From: Thermoleophilia bacterium | GTDB taxonomy: Bacteria; Actinomycetota; Thermoleophilia; Miltoncostaeales; Miltoncostaeaceae | Reading direction: 5' to 3' | Assembly (NCBI GenBank): GCA_028285405.1 | Contig: JANQPH010000011.1 | Location: 62,001-126,000 of the forward strand | DNA: 64,000 nt | Shown: positions 27,851 through 36,830 of the stretch, in pieces | How positions within the stretch are numbered: position 1 is the first letter of the stretch | Layout of the letters: every line of letters begins with the position of its first letter | Position numbers and translations under genes: made by a program | The notes under the pieces: model-generated | The model's database searches: none | The model's input: only the letters and a program-made list of their open reading frames with translations | Told to the model about the DNA's origin: nothing

Positions 27851-29063
27851 CCCCTGGCTCGTATCCCTCTTGGATGTACTCCAGCGTCCTCGCCGTCTCG
27901 TCGACCGGCAGGTCCTCCGCTGTGTAGGTCGTCAGGGGGATGCACGTCAGGGCCGGAATGTCCGTGTCTCCGTTGAGGATCGAGACCGCCGTGCCGACGC
28001 CCTGGTAGCCCATGGGCGTCGGGGTGATGCCGATCAGCTTGGAGATCGAGCCGTCCTCGAGATCCTCGGCCGACTGCGGATCCAGCCCGTTCGTGATGAA
28101 CGCGATGTCCTGTGCGTTCGACGGCAGTGCGTCCGGGTCCAGGAGCAGGTTGAACACCGTGTAGACCCACTGCGCGTCCGGGTTCGCCTGGAAGGCGTTC
28201 TCGAACGACTGCAGTCCCTCCGCCGGATCGACGTTCTGCGTCGGCGACGCGACGATCTCGATGTTCGGGTACTCCTCGTCGACCCGCTCCTTGAAGCCGG
28301 CGACCCGGCTCGCGGACCACGTTGCGTTGGCCGGGCCGGCGATGATGATTCCTGGCCCCGCATCCTCGCCGAGCTCCTCGACGAGCAGGTCCGCGGAGTC
28401 CCGGCCCATCTGGTAGTCGTCCTGCATGATCATGTAGGCGTCGGGGGAGGCGGCCTCGGTGCCCACGATGACGACCGGGATGTCCTCCTGCCGGAATCGA
28501 TTGACGACGGCCACGCCACCCTGGATGTCGGTGGGAATCACGACCGCGGCATCGATCCCGGTCCGGATCAGCTGCCCGGCCTGATCCAGTTGCTGCTCTG
28601 GAGAGGCGTACCCCGTACCGGCTGACACCAGCTCCAGATCGACGCCGGCCTCATCAGCGGCGCGAAGAGCGCCGCTCGAGCCGGCTTGGTAGTAGTGGCC
28701 CGCGAGCGTGGGCTCCATGAATCCGATGGTGTAGTCGCCGTCGGCTGTCGGTACCTCGTAGGCCGCCGCCTCTTCGGGCGTCGGCTCGACCGTGCACGGG
28801 AGGTTGGTCGCCAGCTTCTCGTCGGTCGACAGCGCCTGATATTCGGCGTACGCCTGATCATCGGGCGTCGCCGCGATCTCACGGCCGTCGGCGCTTGCGC
28901 CGTTGCCGTCGTCGTCACCGCCGCACGCCGCGAATGCGAATGCGGACATGCCCCCGATTGCGAGGACCAAGCCGGCTTGCCCTGTCCTCTTGAGCAAGCG
29001 GGCGCTCCGTGCGCGCCGCCGCCCTCCCGATTTGCGTGGTCCACGTTGGTTGGTGGTGTTCAC
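27843..29063 (-). CDS. Sugar-type ABC importer substrate-binding lipoprotein, system 1
   Basis: 406 residues. A long basic leader and a lipobox (AFAAC, Cys47) give a lipid-anchored protein. The mature part is a periplasmic-binding-protein type I (ribose/AI-2/galactose cluster B) fold: YTIGFMEPTLAGHYYQAG, QLDQAGQLIRTGIDAAVVIP and GPGIIIAGPANATWSASRVAGF. The ligand is unknown; the two systems in this regulon have clearly different binding proteins. The GTG start at 29063 follows AAGGAGGGG. Confidence 0.9.
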   Translation of the reverse strand: MNTTNQRGPRKSGGRRRARSARLLKRTGQAGLVLAIGGMSAFAFAACGGDDDGNGASADGREIAATPDDQAYAEYQALSTDEKLATNLPCTVEPTPEEAAAYEVPTADGDYTIGFMEPTLAGHYYQAGSSGALRAADEAGVDLELVSAGTGYASPEQQLDQAGQLIRTGIDAAVVIPTDIQGGVAVVNRFRQEDIPVVIVGTEAASPDAYMIMQDDYQMGRDSADLLVEELGEDAGPGIIIAGPANATWSASRVAGFKERVDEEYPNIEIVASPTQNVDPAEGLQSFENAFQANPDAQWVYTVFNLLLDPDALPSNAQDIAFITNGLDPQSAEDLEDGSISKLIGITPTPMGYQGVGTAVSILNGDTDIPALTCIPLTTYTAEDLPVDETARTLEYIQEGYEPGDG

Positions 29064-29111
29064 GTCCCCTCCTTAAGGGTGTGGAGGCAGGCTGCTGCCT
29101 GCGACTTGACC

Positions 29112-30188
29112 TCAGACGTCGTCGTTCGCCGGTCCGTCGGCCGCTTCGCGCATCGGTCCGGCCTGGCCACCTCCACCGCCGCCGCGCCTGCGGAGTCGTC
29201 GCACGAGCGACCAGTCCGCGATGTTTCGCCGCTGGTTGAAGACGACCGCGAGGACGAGGACGACCCCGGTTGTCATCTGGCGGGTGAACTCCGAGACGCC
29301 CACGATCTCGAGGCCGCTCGTCAGGACCGTGAGGATCAGGACGCCGATCGCGACGCCAAGGAGCCGGCCACGGCCGCCGCCGATGGCTGCGCCACCGATC
29401 ACGGCGGCCGCGATGGACTCCAGTTCCAGTCCAGCCCCGAGGCTCGCCTGACCGACGGTGACGCGCGACGCCAACATGACTCCTGCCACCGCGGCCAACA
29501 TGCTGCAGAAGACGTAGGCGAGGATCTCGTATCTGGCGACGGGGATGCCGGAGAGTCGAGCGGTCTCGCGGCTTCCGCCGATGGCGTAGATGTAGAGGCC
29601 GGCTCGCAAGCGGTTGAAGAGGATGTAGGCGACGGCGATGACGATGACGGCGATGCCCACCGTTGCCGGGATCGGGCCCCAGTCGGTGGCTCCGAACCAC
29701 TTGAGGTTCGGATCGCTGATCGGGACCGACGCGCCGTTGCTGAGCTCGTTCGAGAGCCCGATGAGAAACGTGAGCATCGCCAGGGTCGCGACGAACGCAT
29801 TCACCTTGAGCCTTGCGATCACGATGCCGTTGACGAGGCCGACCCCCGCGCCGGCGGCAAGCGCCAAGAGCACCCCGGGGACCAAGCCGTAGTCATCGGC
29901 GTTGAGCGCGAAGACCGTCGACGCGAAGCCGACGGTGGCGGCAACCGAGATGTCGAAGCCACCGACCACGAGCGCCGCCATTTGCCCGATGGCAACGACC
30001 ATGAGTACGCCGGCCTGGCGGCCGAGGATCTCCAGGGTGTCGGAGCCCCCGAACACATCCGGGCTCCAGATCCAGAAGACGACGTACATGAGGACCAAGA
30101 CGACCAGGAGCTGGCTCTCGAGCCTCGGAAGGCGCCCGAACAGCGCCCTCACATCCGCGGCGGCGGTGCTAGTTGATTGTGTAGCCAC
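29112..30188 (-). CDS. Sugar-type ABC importer permease (RbsC-like), system 1
   Basis: 358 residues with about ten spans. Family blocks are VVGGFDISVAATVGFAS near residue 75, AIGGSRETARLSGIPV, and ESIAAAVIGGAAIGGGRGRLLG. The C-terminal tail is cytoplasmic and rich in Arg and Gly. It would pair with the ATPase at 26234 and the binding protein at 27843. The GTG start lies 20 bases inside the end of the preceding SDR gene, so translation is coupled. Confidence 0.9.
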   Translation of the reverse strand: MATQSTSTAAADVRALFGRLPRLESQLLVVLVLMYVVFWIWSPDVFGGSDTLEILGRQAGVLMVVAIGQMAALVVGGFDISVAATVGFASTVFALNADDYGLVPGVLLALAAGAGVGLVNGIVIARLKVNAFVATLAMLTFLIGLSNELSNGASVPISDPNLKWFGATDWGPIPATVGIAVIVIAVAYILFNRLRAGLYIYAIGGSRETARLSGIPVARYEILAYVFCSMLAAVAGVMLASRVTVGQASLGAGLELESIAAAVIGGAAIGGGRGRLLGVAIGVLILTVLTSGLEIVGVSEFTRQMTTGVVLVLAVVFNQRRNIADWSLVRRLRRRGGGGGGQAGPMREAADGPANDDV

Positions 30189-30930
30189 AGTCGACCATCA
30201 GCAGGTGGCCGTGGACCATTCGTGCGTCCGGGCCAGCGAGGAAGACAGCGGCCCGAGCGATGTCCTCCGGCTCCGGAAAGACGCCTGCTGGGATCCTCGA
30301 CTTGATCGCCTCTGCGATCTCCGGGTTCTCCTCGAAGAGCGGCTTGACCATCTCGGTCAGCGTCGCCGTGGGCCCGATCGCGTTGACGTTCACGCCCTTG
30401 GCGGCCCACTCGACCGCCAGGGCTCTCGTGAGCTGCGCGACACCGCCCTTGCTCGCCGCGTAGACGGAGAACTCGTGCATCCCGACGACGCTGAACGTCG
30501 AGGCGAGGTTGACGATGTTCCCGCCGCCACGCTCGATCATTCGGCGGCCTCCCTCCTGGCAGGAGAAGAAGAGCGCCTTGAGGTTCGTGTCGAGGACCTC
30601 GTCCCAGTTCTCCTCGGTCACCTCGAGCGCGGGGCGGTCACCCTGGACGCCGAGGCTGTTGACCAGCAGGTCGGACTCCCCGAGCTCGGCTTCGATCTCG
30701 TCGAAGATCGACGGCATCAGGGAGACGTTCGTGAGATCGGCGACGACGGAATGGCTCTTGGCTCCGTGCCGGTCGATATCCGCGACGGCGGCGGCCAGGG
30801 CGTCCTCGTCTCGGCCGATGACCGCCACGCTGGCGCCCTCTTGCGCATACGCCGTCGCGATCGCGCGGCCGAGCCCGCGAGAGCCGCCGTTCACGATCGC
30901 CACCCGTCCTTTCAGCTTGCCGTCTTGCAT
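30169..30930 (-). CDS. Short-chain dehydrogenase/reductase (operon copy 2)
   Basis: 253 residues of the classical SDR type. The cofactor motif is NGGSRGLGRAI, the catalytic Ser is in NLASTFSVVG, and Tyr and Lys are in YAASKGG. The usual NNAG block is changed to VNSLGV. It resembles gluconate/2-keto-3-deoxygluconate 5-dehydrogenases, so oxidation of a hydroxyl in a sugar-acid-like compound is plausible but not proven. GAGGAGG precedes ATG 30930; the upstream in-frame start at 30960 is not needed. Confidence 0.9.
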   Translation of the reverse strand: MQDGKLKGRVAIVNGGSRGLGRAIATAYAQEGASVAVIGRDEDALAAAVADIDRHGAKSHSVVADLTNVSLMPSIFDEIEAELGESDLLVNSLGVQGDRPALEVTEENWDEVLDTNLKALFFSCQEGGRRMIERGGGNIVNLASTFSVVGMHEFSVYAASKGGVAQLTRALAVEWAAKGVNVNAIGPTATLTEMVKPLFEENPEIAEAIKSRIPAGVFPEPEDIARAAVFLAGPDARMVHGHLLMVDCGYTIN

Positions 30931-30997
30931 GACACCTCCTCTCGGTCTCACCGCAATCACTTCGAGGCGGCCGCGTGCTTCAGCGCGGCCGCGGACT

Positions 30998-31570
30998 TCA
31001 CATACTCAGCTCCGCGATCCGCTCGCCGTTGCACACGACCTCGGTGCTGATCGGCACCGAGGCGACGAGCGACTGCTCGACGAAGCAGGCCTGCTCTGCG
31101 GTGCGCACCATTTGCTCGACGTCGTCCGGACTCGCGGACGACTCGATGGTGATCGTGTTGGTGACCTTGAAAGCTCGTCCGGACCGGGTCTGGTTCCTCC
31201 AGGCCCCGGACTGCTCGTAGTAGTAGGTCTGCTCGACCGTCGCGGATTGCAGGTCGAGCTTGTTCGCCTTCGCGTATTGGGAGATCTGCGTGAGGACGCA
31301 GAACGCGCCGGCAGCTGCCAGGTAGGTGAGCGGCTCCGGCGCGCTGTCCTCACCGCCGAGGGGCTGACCCTCGTCGGAGATGACCTGCCAGGCGCTCCCG
31401 ACGGGATGCTCGTGCGCGACGTGCGCACGCTTTCTCTCGCCGTCGTCGATGGTGGCCGACGCCCGGACGACGATCGCGGCACCATCGGTCTCCTCGGGCG
31501 GCAGCCCGGACCGGTCGGCGCGATCGGTCAGCCTGCGGACGATCGGCTTGTCGGTGGGTGTGTCAGGCAC
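30998..31570 (-). CDS. OsmC family protein (operon copy 1)
   Basis: 190 residues. PEPLTYLAAAGAFCVLTQISQYAK and the late AEQACFVEQSL supply the two cysteines of the OsmC fold. It is longer than, and only distantly similar to, the second OsmC protein of the operon. The GTG start overlaps the amidohydrolase stop by 8 bases. Peroxide reduction is the known role of the family; why a catabolic operon should encode two is not clear. Confidence 0.87.
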   Translation of the reverse strand: MPDTPTDKPIVRRLTDRADRSGLPPEETDGAAIVVRASATIDDGERKRAHVAHEHPVGSAWQVISDEGQPLGGEDSAPEPLTYLAAAGAFCVLTQISQYAKANKLDLQSATVEQTYYYEQSGAWRNQTRSGRAFKVTNTITIESSASPDDVEQMVRTAEQACFVEQSLVASVPISTEVVCNGERIAELSM

Positions 31571-33332
31571 TGAGCACGACCTCCAGCCGCTCGCAGGGCT
31601 CGACTCGAATGAGTCCTTCGTCGGAGAGCCTGATGTCGCCGATCTCTCCGCAGGCGAAGCTGAACTCGAGCTGCGCGAACGGGCTCCTCAGGGGACAACC
31701 CAGCTTCGCGATCTGCTCGAACGCGTGATCGAACTTCGCCGCGATCTGGGCCATCGGCTCCGTCGACATCAGGCCCAGGAGCGGAAGCTCGACCAGGCTG
31801 AGCACCTCGCCGTCGGCAACGACGACCTTTCCGCCTCCGACCTCGGCGAGGCAGTTCATCGCGATCGCCATGTCGTCGGTGTTCGTCCCGACCGCGACGA
31901 GGTTCTCGCAGACGGCGTTCACCGATGAGGCGATCGCTCCCCGCTGGAGCTCGAACCCCTGCACGAACCCGGCGCCGGCCCCAGTGCCCTTGCCGAACCT
32001 GTCGACCATCGCCAGGGGGAGCACGTCCTGCTCGAGGTCCGGCAGGACGACTCCGTCCTCGACCCTGAGGGTCGCCCGGCGCTCATCGGTCACGAGGCTG
32101 CCCTGTGTGATCCCGATGACCCGCACGTCGACCTGGGACGCCCCGCTGTCGCTGGTGACGACCAGATGTCCGGGCTCGATCGGCCGGTCGAGCTTCACGC
32201 TGCCGAAGAAGGCCCCGGGGTAGTCCTGCGCGGGGAGCTTGACCGTCATCTCGCCGTCCTCGACAACGGTCTTCCCGCCCACCAGCACTCGTTGGATCGA
32301 GAAGTCGGTGAGCTCGTCGACGAGCAGGATGTCCGCGTGCCGACCGGGGGCCAGAACGCCCATCTCCTTGTCGAGGCCGAACACCTCGGCGTTGTTGATC
32401 GTGCCCATCTGAACCGCGAGCGCGGGTGGCACGCCGTGGGCGATCGCGACCCTGATGTTCTCGGCGATCGTCCCTTCGTGAAGGAGCTTCTCGGGCGACG
32501 CCAGATCTGCGCAGAACGCGAGTTGGCGCGGGTCGATCTTGTGCTCGGTGTAGACCTTGACCAGCGCCGGCACGTCGAACGCGCCCGAGCCCTGCCTCAT
32601 CAGGAGCCGCAGACCCGCCCGAGCCTTCATCAGCGCCTCGTCGGTCCCGACCGCCTCGTGGTCGGTCGAGGCGCCCATCGCCACGAACGCCTGGGTCTGC
32701 CGAAAGTCCGCGCCCGCCGCGTGTCCGGTGATCGTCTTGCCCTGCTCGAGGGTCGCCTCGAGCAGGCCGAGGAAGTCATCCCACTTATCGACGATCGGGA
32801 TGAACGGCGGCTCCTCCAACCCGAAGCACCCGTCCCACGACAGCATCTCGTGCATGTCCTCGACCTCGATGCCCGGTGCGGGCTGCAGGCCCAGCTCCCG
32901 GTTCTGCAGGTACGCGAGGGTCGGAACGACGAAGATGAGGCGCAGCGGCGTCGAGTCGAACGCGTCCTTGAAGAAGCGGACGGCGTCCTTGCCGCCGACG
33001 ATTCCCTGGCCGTAGAAGCCGTCCGCGTTCGCCGTCACACCGCCGAGCAGGAGTCCCTCGACGAACTCGTTGACGCCCAGGTAGCTGTGGTACATGTGGA
33101 GATGGGCGTCGATCAGCCCTGGTGTCACATAGCGGCCGTCGGCGTCGACGATCTCGGTGTCCTTGCCACGTGTGTAGGCGACGTCGCCGACGGCAGCGAT
33201 CCTTCCGCTCTTGATCGCGATGGTCGCCTCGTAGACCTCTCGTGTGAGGACGTTGACGACCCTGCCGTTCGCGACGATGGCGTCCGCGTCGGCCCTTCCC
33301 ATTGCGACGTCGATCAGGTCTCGTCTTGACAC
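31563..33332 (-). CDS. Adenine-deaminase-like amidohydrolase
   Basis: 589 residues, the length of adenine deaminase (Ade). GLIDAHLHMYHSY gives the HxH metal motif. GHAAG, DHEAVG, FCADLASPEKLL, APGRHADILLVD and the C-terminal LPLLGLMSTEPM block follow in Ade order. Two places differ from classical Ade: the ESS after HxH is replaced by YHSY, and the DPHE metal motif is replaced by ADGFYG. The substrate is therefore probably not adenine but another cyclic amide or amidine. It lies in the middle of the catabolic operon, 93 bases after an SDR gene. Confidence 0.85.
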   Translation of the reverse strand: MSRRDLIDVAMGRADADAIVANGRVVNVLTREVYEATIAIKSGRIAAVGDVAYTRGKDTEIVDADGRYVTPGLIDAHLHMYHSYLGVNEFVEGLLLGGVTANADGFYGQGIVGGKDAVRFFKDAFDSTPLRLIFVVPTLAYLQNRELGLQPAPGIEVEDMHEMLSWDGCFGLEEPPFIPIVDKWDDFLGLLEATLEQGKTITGHAAGADFRQTQAFVAMGASTDHEAVGTDEALMKARAGLRLLMRQGSGAFDVPALVKVYTEHKIDPRQLAFCADLASPEKLLHEGTIAENIRVAIAHGVPPALAVQMGTINNAEVFGLDKEMGVLAPGRHADILLVDELTDFSIQRVLVGGKTVVEDGEMTVKLPAQDYPGAFFGSVKLDRPIEPGHLVVTSDSGASQVDVRVIGITQGSLVTDERRATLRVEDGVVLPDLEQDVLPLAMVDRFGKGTGAGAGFVQGFELQRGAIASSVNAVCENLVAVGTNTDDMAIAMNCLAEVGGGKVVVADGEVLSLVELPLLGLMSTEPMAQIAAKFDHAFEQIAKLGCPLRSPFAQLEFSFACGEIGDIRLSDEGLIRVEPCERLEVVLSA

Positions 33333-33425
33333 GTTCGCTCTCTTTGGACGTGAGTTGCGGCGCGCGCGGCGTCGTCGGGATCGCCGCGCTCGAACCGGGT
33401 GTTCGCAAGTGAACGGAGCATCCAG

Positions 33426-34220
33426 CTAGTGGGCGGTCCAGCCGCCGTCGACGACGAAGCACGTGCCGGTGGCGAACCTGGACCGTTCGCTCGCGAGAAA
33501 GAGCGCTGCTTCAGCCATGTCGCTCGGCTCGGCTGCGAAGGAGCCCGACTCGCCCATGCGCAGCGGGGTCATCCGCTCGAAGGCCTGGAGCATCTCGGGG
33601 TCGCTTCGGAGTCCGGCGTTCAGCTCTGTCACCGTCATCCCCGGACAGAGTGCGTTGACGTTGATGCCGTACTGGCCGTACTCGACCGCGAGGCTTCTGG
33701 TGAGGTTCACGACGGCGCCCTTCATGGAGCAGTAGGCCGCCATGCCGTGTACGCCCACGAAGCCGAGATTCGAGGCGACGTTCACGATCTTGCCCGCCCT
33801 CTTCTCGACGAAGAAACGTATGGCGGCCTGGTTGCAGCAGAAGAGTCCCCTGAAGTTGACGGCGAAGTGCGCGTCGAGAGCCTCGGGGGCGATGTCGACG
33901 AAGTCACCCGTCGGACCGATGTTTCCGGCGGCGCAAACCAGGATGTCGAGGCCGTGGCGGTCGATCGCCTCACCGACGACCTTCTGAACTGCATCCGAGT
34001 CGGTGACGTCGAGCCTCAGGAAGTGGGCGTCGCCACCGGCGGCGTCGATGACATCGTGTGTCGGCTGACCGCCCTCGCGCGGATCGTCGCGGATGTCGGC
34101 CACGAGTACGACGGCCCCTTCCTCGGCGAACTTGAGCGCGATCGCTCGACCGATTCCCGAGCTGCCCCCAGTGATCAGCGCCACCTTTCCGGCGAGGTCA
34201 CCGGTGCCGGTCTCAGCCAT
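33426..34220 (-). CDS. Short-chain dehydrogenase/reductase (operon copy 1)
   Basis: 264 residues. TGGSSGIGRAIA is the cofactor loop and VADIRDD suggests NAD(H). CAAGNIG replaces NNAG. NVASNLGFVG has the catalytic Ser region, and YCSMKGA holds Tyr and Lys. DGGWTAH closes the protein as in 3-oxoacyl reductase-like SDRs. The ATG overlaps the dehydrogenase stop by 8 bases; a GTG 6 bases upstream is an alternative. It is about as different from the second operon SDR as two separate pathway steps would be. Confidence 0.9.
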   Translation of the reverse strand: MAETGTGDLAGKVALITGGSSGIGRAIALKFAEEGAVVLVADIRDDPREGGQPTHDVIDAAGGDAHFLRLDVTDSDAVQKVVGEAIDRHGLDILVCAAGNIGPTGDFVDIAPEALDAHFAVNFRGLFCCNQAAIRFFVEKRAGKIVNVASNLGFVGVHGMAAYCSMKGAVVNLTRSLAVEYGQYGINVNALCPGMTVTELNAGLRSDPEMLQAFERMTPLRMGESGSFAAEPSDMAEAALFLASERSRFATGTCFVVDGGWTAH

Positions 34221-35211
34221 GTCCACGCCCCGGCGAGGTCGTCGTCCTGCTCGTGGTCACGCTGCCGACGGGACGATCGGGCGGCTCGCCGTTCAACGCG
34301 CGCACCACTTCAGCGGTTGCCCGGTCCTGGAGCTCGCGCTGCGCCTCGATGGAATAGAAGCCCATGTGGGGAGTGAGGACCGCCCGCGGATGCCGCCTCA
34401 GCGGGTGGTCTGACGGCAGTGGCTCCGGATCGGTGACGTCGAGCGCGAGCCCGGACAGCGCACCGCTCTCCAGTGCCGCGAGCGCCGCCTCGTTGTCGAT
34501 GAGGGGGCCACGAGACGTGTTGATGAGGATCGGCGCCCGCGTCATCGCCGAGATCAGCCCCTCGTCGACCATGTGGTGCGTCTCGTCTGTGAGGGGTACG
34601 TGGAGGCTGACGAAGTCGGCGTGCGACACGGCCTCCTCGAGGCTCGCCGCACGACGTACCTCCGGGGCGAGATCATCGACGAGCGGGTCGAAGCAGACGA
34701 TCTCAAGGCCGAAGCCACGCGCCCGGTCGATCACACGTCGCCCGATGCCACCGGCACCGATCACCGCGAGCACCTGCTCGCCGAGCCGGCGTACGGTGCC
34801 GTCGGGCATGGACCACCCGCCCTCGCGGGTCGACGCCGCCGCGGCGACGATGTTGCGCCCGAGGCTGAGAAGCAGTCCGACCGTGTGGTCGGCGACCTCG
34901 TCCAGGCAGTAGTCCGGAACGTTCGTCACGGGGATCCCGTGTTGGTCCGCCGCGGCGATGTCGATGTTGTCCGTTCCGATCCCAGAGCGCGAGATCACCC
35001 TGCAGCCACCCGTGGACGCGGCGTCGACGACGGATCCCGTGATGGTCGCGTAGCACACAAGAAGCGCCTCGATGTCCCGCGCCGCGTCGACCAAGCTGGC
35101 CTCGTCGACGCTCTCGGCGAGAAACGGCTCGCCCCCTGCGGCGCGAATCGCGTCGAGGGTGCGGTCGAGATCAGCGAATACGTGATCAGTGATCAGCACA
35201 GGTCGCGTCAC
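34213..35211 (-). CDS. D-2-hydroxyacid dehydrogenase (NAD)
   Basis: 332 residues of the phosphoglycerate-dehydrogenase-like fold. The NAD motif GAGGIG lies at 152-157. The catalytic triad is Arg234 (NTSRGPLID), Glu263 (VTDPEPLP) and His282 (LTPHMGFYS), all present. SRSGIGTDNIDI is also standard. It interconverts a 2-keto acid and a D-2-hydroxy acid. GTG 35211 overlaps the stop of the M24 gene (GTGA); an upstream in-frame extension lies inside that gene. There is no ACT domain, so a serine-pathway role is unlikely. Confidence 0.92.
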   Translation of the reverse strand: MTRPVLITDHVFADLDRTLDAIRAAGGEPFLAESVDEASLVDAARDIEALLVCYATITGSVVDAASTGGCRVISRSGIGTDNIDIAAADQHGIPVTNVPDYCLDEVADHTVGLLLSLGRNIVAAAASTREGGWSMPDGTVRRLGEQVLAVIGAGGIGRRVIDRARGFGLEIVCFDPLVDDLAPEVRRAASLEEAVSHADFVSLHVPLTDETHHMVDEGLISAMTRAPILINTSRGPLIDNEAALAALESGALSGLALDVTDPEPLPSDHPLRRHPRAVLTPHMGFYSIEAQRELQDRATAEVVRALNGEPPDRPVGSVTTSRTTTSPGRGHG

Positions 35212-36512
35212 GACGCCAGCACGTCCTCGTAGAACGGGTGCTTGGTGAACAGGACCGGCCCGTCCTTCGTGACGAGCAGGTTCTCTTCCAAGCGCACGGT
35301 CTGCTCGAGGCCCGGGTGTCCCGCGAACGTCTCGCAGGCGAAGTACATGTTCTCCTCGAGCTCCACCGGGTAGTCCAGCGAGTACGCGCGAGAGATCCAC
35401 ATCCCCTCGTACAGCGACAGGCCGATGGAGTGGGCGAACTGCTGGAGGGTGACGGTGCCGTACTTGTCGTCGGCGTACTCGGGGAACTTGGCCGCGACGT
35501 CGGCGGTCGTGTTGCCGGCCTTCATCATCTCGATGGCCGCGTACATGCTCTCGTAGCACTCCTTGTAGAGATCTCGCTCTTTCGGAGTGAACGGGGCGTC
35601 GACCTTGAAGCAGCGGACGAAGTCGACGAAGTAGCCGCCGGGCCCAACGGCGTTCTGGTCGATGATCACGAGGTCGCCCTGGCGGATCACCTTGTCGGTG
35701 TGCCAGCGACGGTAGGGGCTCGTGTTCCCTCCAGACGCGACGATGATGTCGTAGACGAAGTCGAAGCCGTTGTCGTAGAGGTACTCGTTGACCTTGGCCG
35801 TGATGGTGCTCTCACGGACCCCGGGCTTCAGCCACTCGTTCTCGATCTTCCAGAACGACGTGTCGCCGAACGCGCTCGAGATCTTCAGGCACTCGAGCTC
35901 GTCGGGCGTCTTCACGATGCGGGCGCCCGACATGGCGGGCCAGGCGCTCACGATGTTCAGCCCGGCGCGATCGAAGGCGGCCATCGCGGAGGGGTCGGCG
36001 ATGTCGACGCCGATGTTCTCCCCCTGCACGCCGTGCTCGGTCAGCGCGTCCACGATCGACTGGACCATCTTGTCGGCCATCATCTGCTCGGCCGTCTCGG
36101 CCCACTTCCAGGTGATCGCGGGCCGGATGTTGCCGTTCAGCCAGGGAGCGTCGATCTTGGCGCACTCGAAGTCCGAGCCGGCCGTCTCGAAGAGGATCGG
36201 GTCGCCGTCGCGCGGCAACACGCAGTACCGAATGAAGATGTTGTTCTTCCAGTTCCCCTGGAAGACGCTCGTGATGTAGCGAACGTTCTCGCCGACGAAG
36301 CAGACGAGCGCACCCAGGTCGTGCTCCTCCATCTTCATCCGTGCCCGAGCCAGCCGATCCCGCCTCAGGCGATCGAAGTCCACGCGGGCCTGCCAGTCGG
36401 TCGCCGTCGTGCTGAATACCCGGCGCGGGTCGTGCTCGTGCGGCTTCCCGAGGAATGAGAGGTCCAGGCCCTTGCCCGTCGGTGTGAGCTCGTGCCCCGC
36501 GAATGTGGTCAT
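35208..36512 (-). CDS. M24 metallopeptidase-like protein (creatinase/prolidase fold)
   Basis: 434 residues. A creatinase-type N-terminal domain (GALVCFVGENVRYITSVF) precedes the pita-bread catalytic domain. The five metal ligands are recognisable: Asp285, Asp297, His361, Glu394 and Glu409. Besides Xaa-Pro peptidases, this family includes creatinase, ectoine hydrolase and the DMSP lyase DddP. The extra catalytic Asp that DddP has six residues after its His is not present here. First gene of the leftward operon, about 245 bases downstream of promoter B. Probably an amide- or C-N-bond-cleaving first step, but the substrate is unknown. Confidence 0.88.
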   Translation of the reverse strand: MTTFAGHELTPTGKGLDLSFLGKPHEHDPRRVFSTTATDWQARVDFDRLRRDRLARARMKMEEHDLGALVCFVGENVRYITSVFQGNWKNNIFIRYCVLPRDGDPILFETAGSDFECAKIDAPWLNGNIRPAITWKWAETAEQMMADKMVQSIVDALTEHGVQGENIGVDIADPSAMAAFDRAGLNIVSAWPAMSGARIVKTPDELECLKISSAFGDTSFWKIENEWLKPGVRESTITAKVNEYLYDNGFDFVYDIIVASGGNTSPYRRWHTDKVIRQGDLVIIDQNAVGPGGYFVDFVRCFKVDAPFTPKERDLYKECYESMYAAIEMMKAGNTTADVAAKFPEYADDKYGTVTLQQFAHSIGLSLYEGMWISRAYSLDYPVELEENMYFACETFAGHPGLEQTVRLEENLLVTKDGPVLFTKHPFYEDVLAS

Positions 36513-36735
36513 CGTGTGCTCCAGGGGTGTTGGTCGGTGCTCGGATGTGACGAGGCTTGGCGCTCGTCGGAAACGGGGCCGCCTGTGCGGGCTGCGCTAG
36601 CCAGTGCCAGCCGCCTCGTTTCTCCACACGCCGGCACGGCGCGACTCGCTGAGCCTCTGACCGTTGTCTGCCGTGCCGTGCGCAACGCCGTTGCTCCTTG
36701 CATCGATTTCCTGCGCCTCGAGTCGAGAACGCAAT

Positions 36736-36750
36736 GCAAGCATGACTAAC
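36736..36750 (-). promoter_or_regulatory. Regulon operator B2 (GTTAGTCATGCTTGC)
   Basis: Read on the minus strand, this is the promoter-distal copy of the operator. Its centre is exactly 21 bp from B1, as in the other two promoters. Confidence 0.7.
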
Positions 36751-36756
36751 TAATCC

Positions 36757-36771
36757 GGAAGCAACGCTAAC
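36757..36771 (-). promoter_or_regulatory. Regulon operator B1 (GTTAGCGTTGCTTCC)
   Basis: The promoter-proximal copy on the minus strand. It starts 2 bases before the -10 box of promoter B and covers it, so occupancy should exclude RNA polymerase. Confidence 0.75.
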
Positions 36772-36792
36772 CGTTGGCCTCGTGATCGTCAA
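36764..36792 (-). promoter_or_regulatory. Promoter B, driving the eleven-gene leftward operon
   Basis: On the minus strand TTGACG (36792-36787), a 17-base spacer and TAGCGT (36769-36764) match promoters A and C in sequence and spacing. The predicted leader to the M24 start codon is about 245 bases and holds no clear gene. The rest of the gap 36513-37043 shows only the operators and a hairpin. Confidence 0.8.
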
Positions 36793-36830
36793 CCAGCGGT
36801 CACAGAATGGAGCCTGGGTCCATACTGTTC

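Noticed and set aside
35208-36512. DMSP lyase (DddP) as identity of the M24 protein
   Set aside because: DddP needs an extra catalytic Asp six residues after its metal-binding His; here the His361 region reads HSIGLSLYE without it.
24811-36512. Non-phosphorylative L-rhamnose or ectoine degradation as the pathway
   Set aside because: SDR and FAH-family genes fit the first and an M24 gene the second, but no sugar-acid dehydratase, aldolase, ectoine deacetylase or aminotransferase is present.
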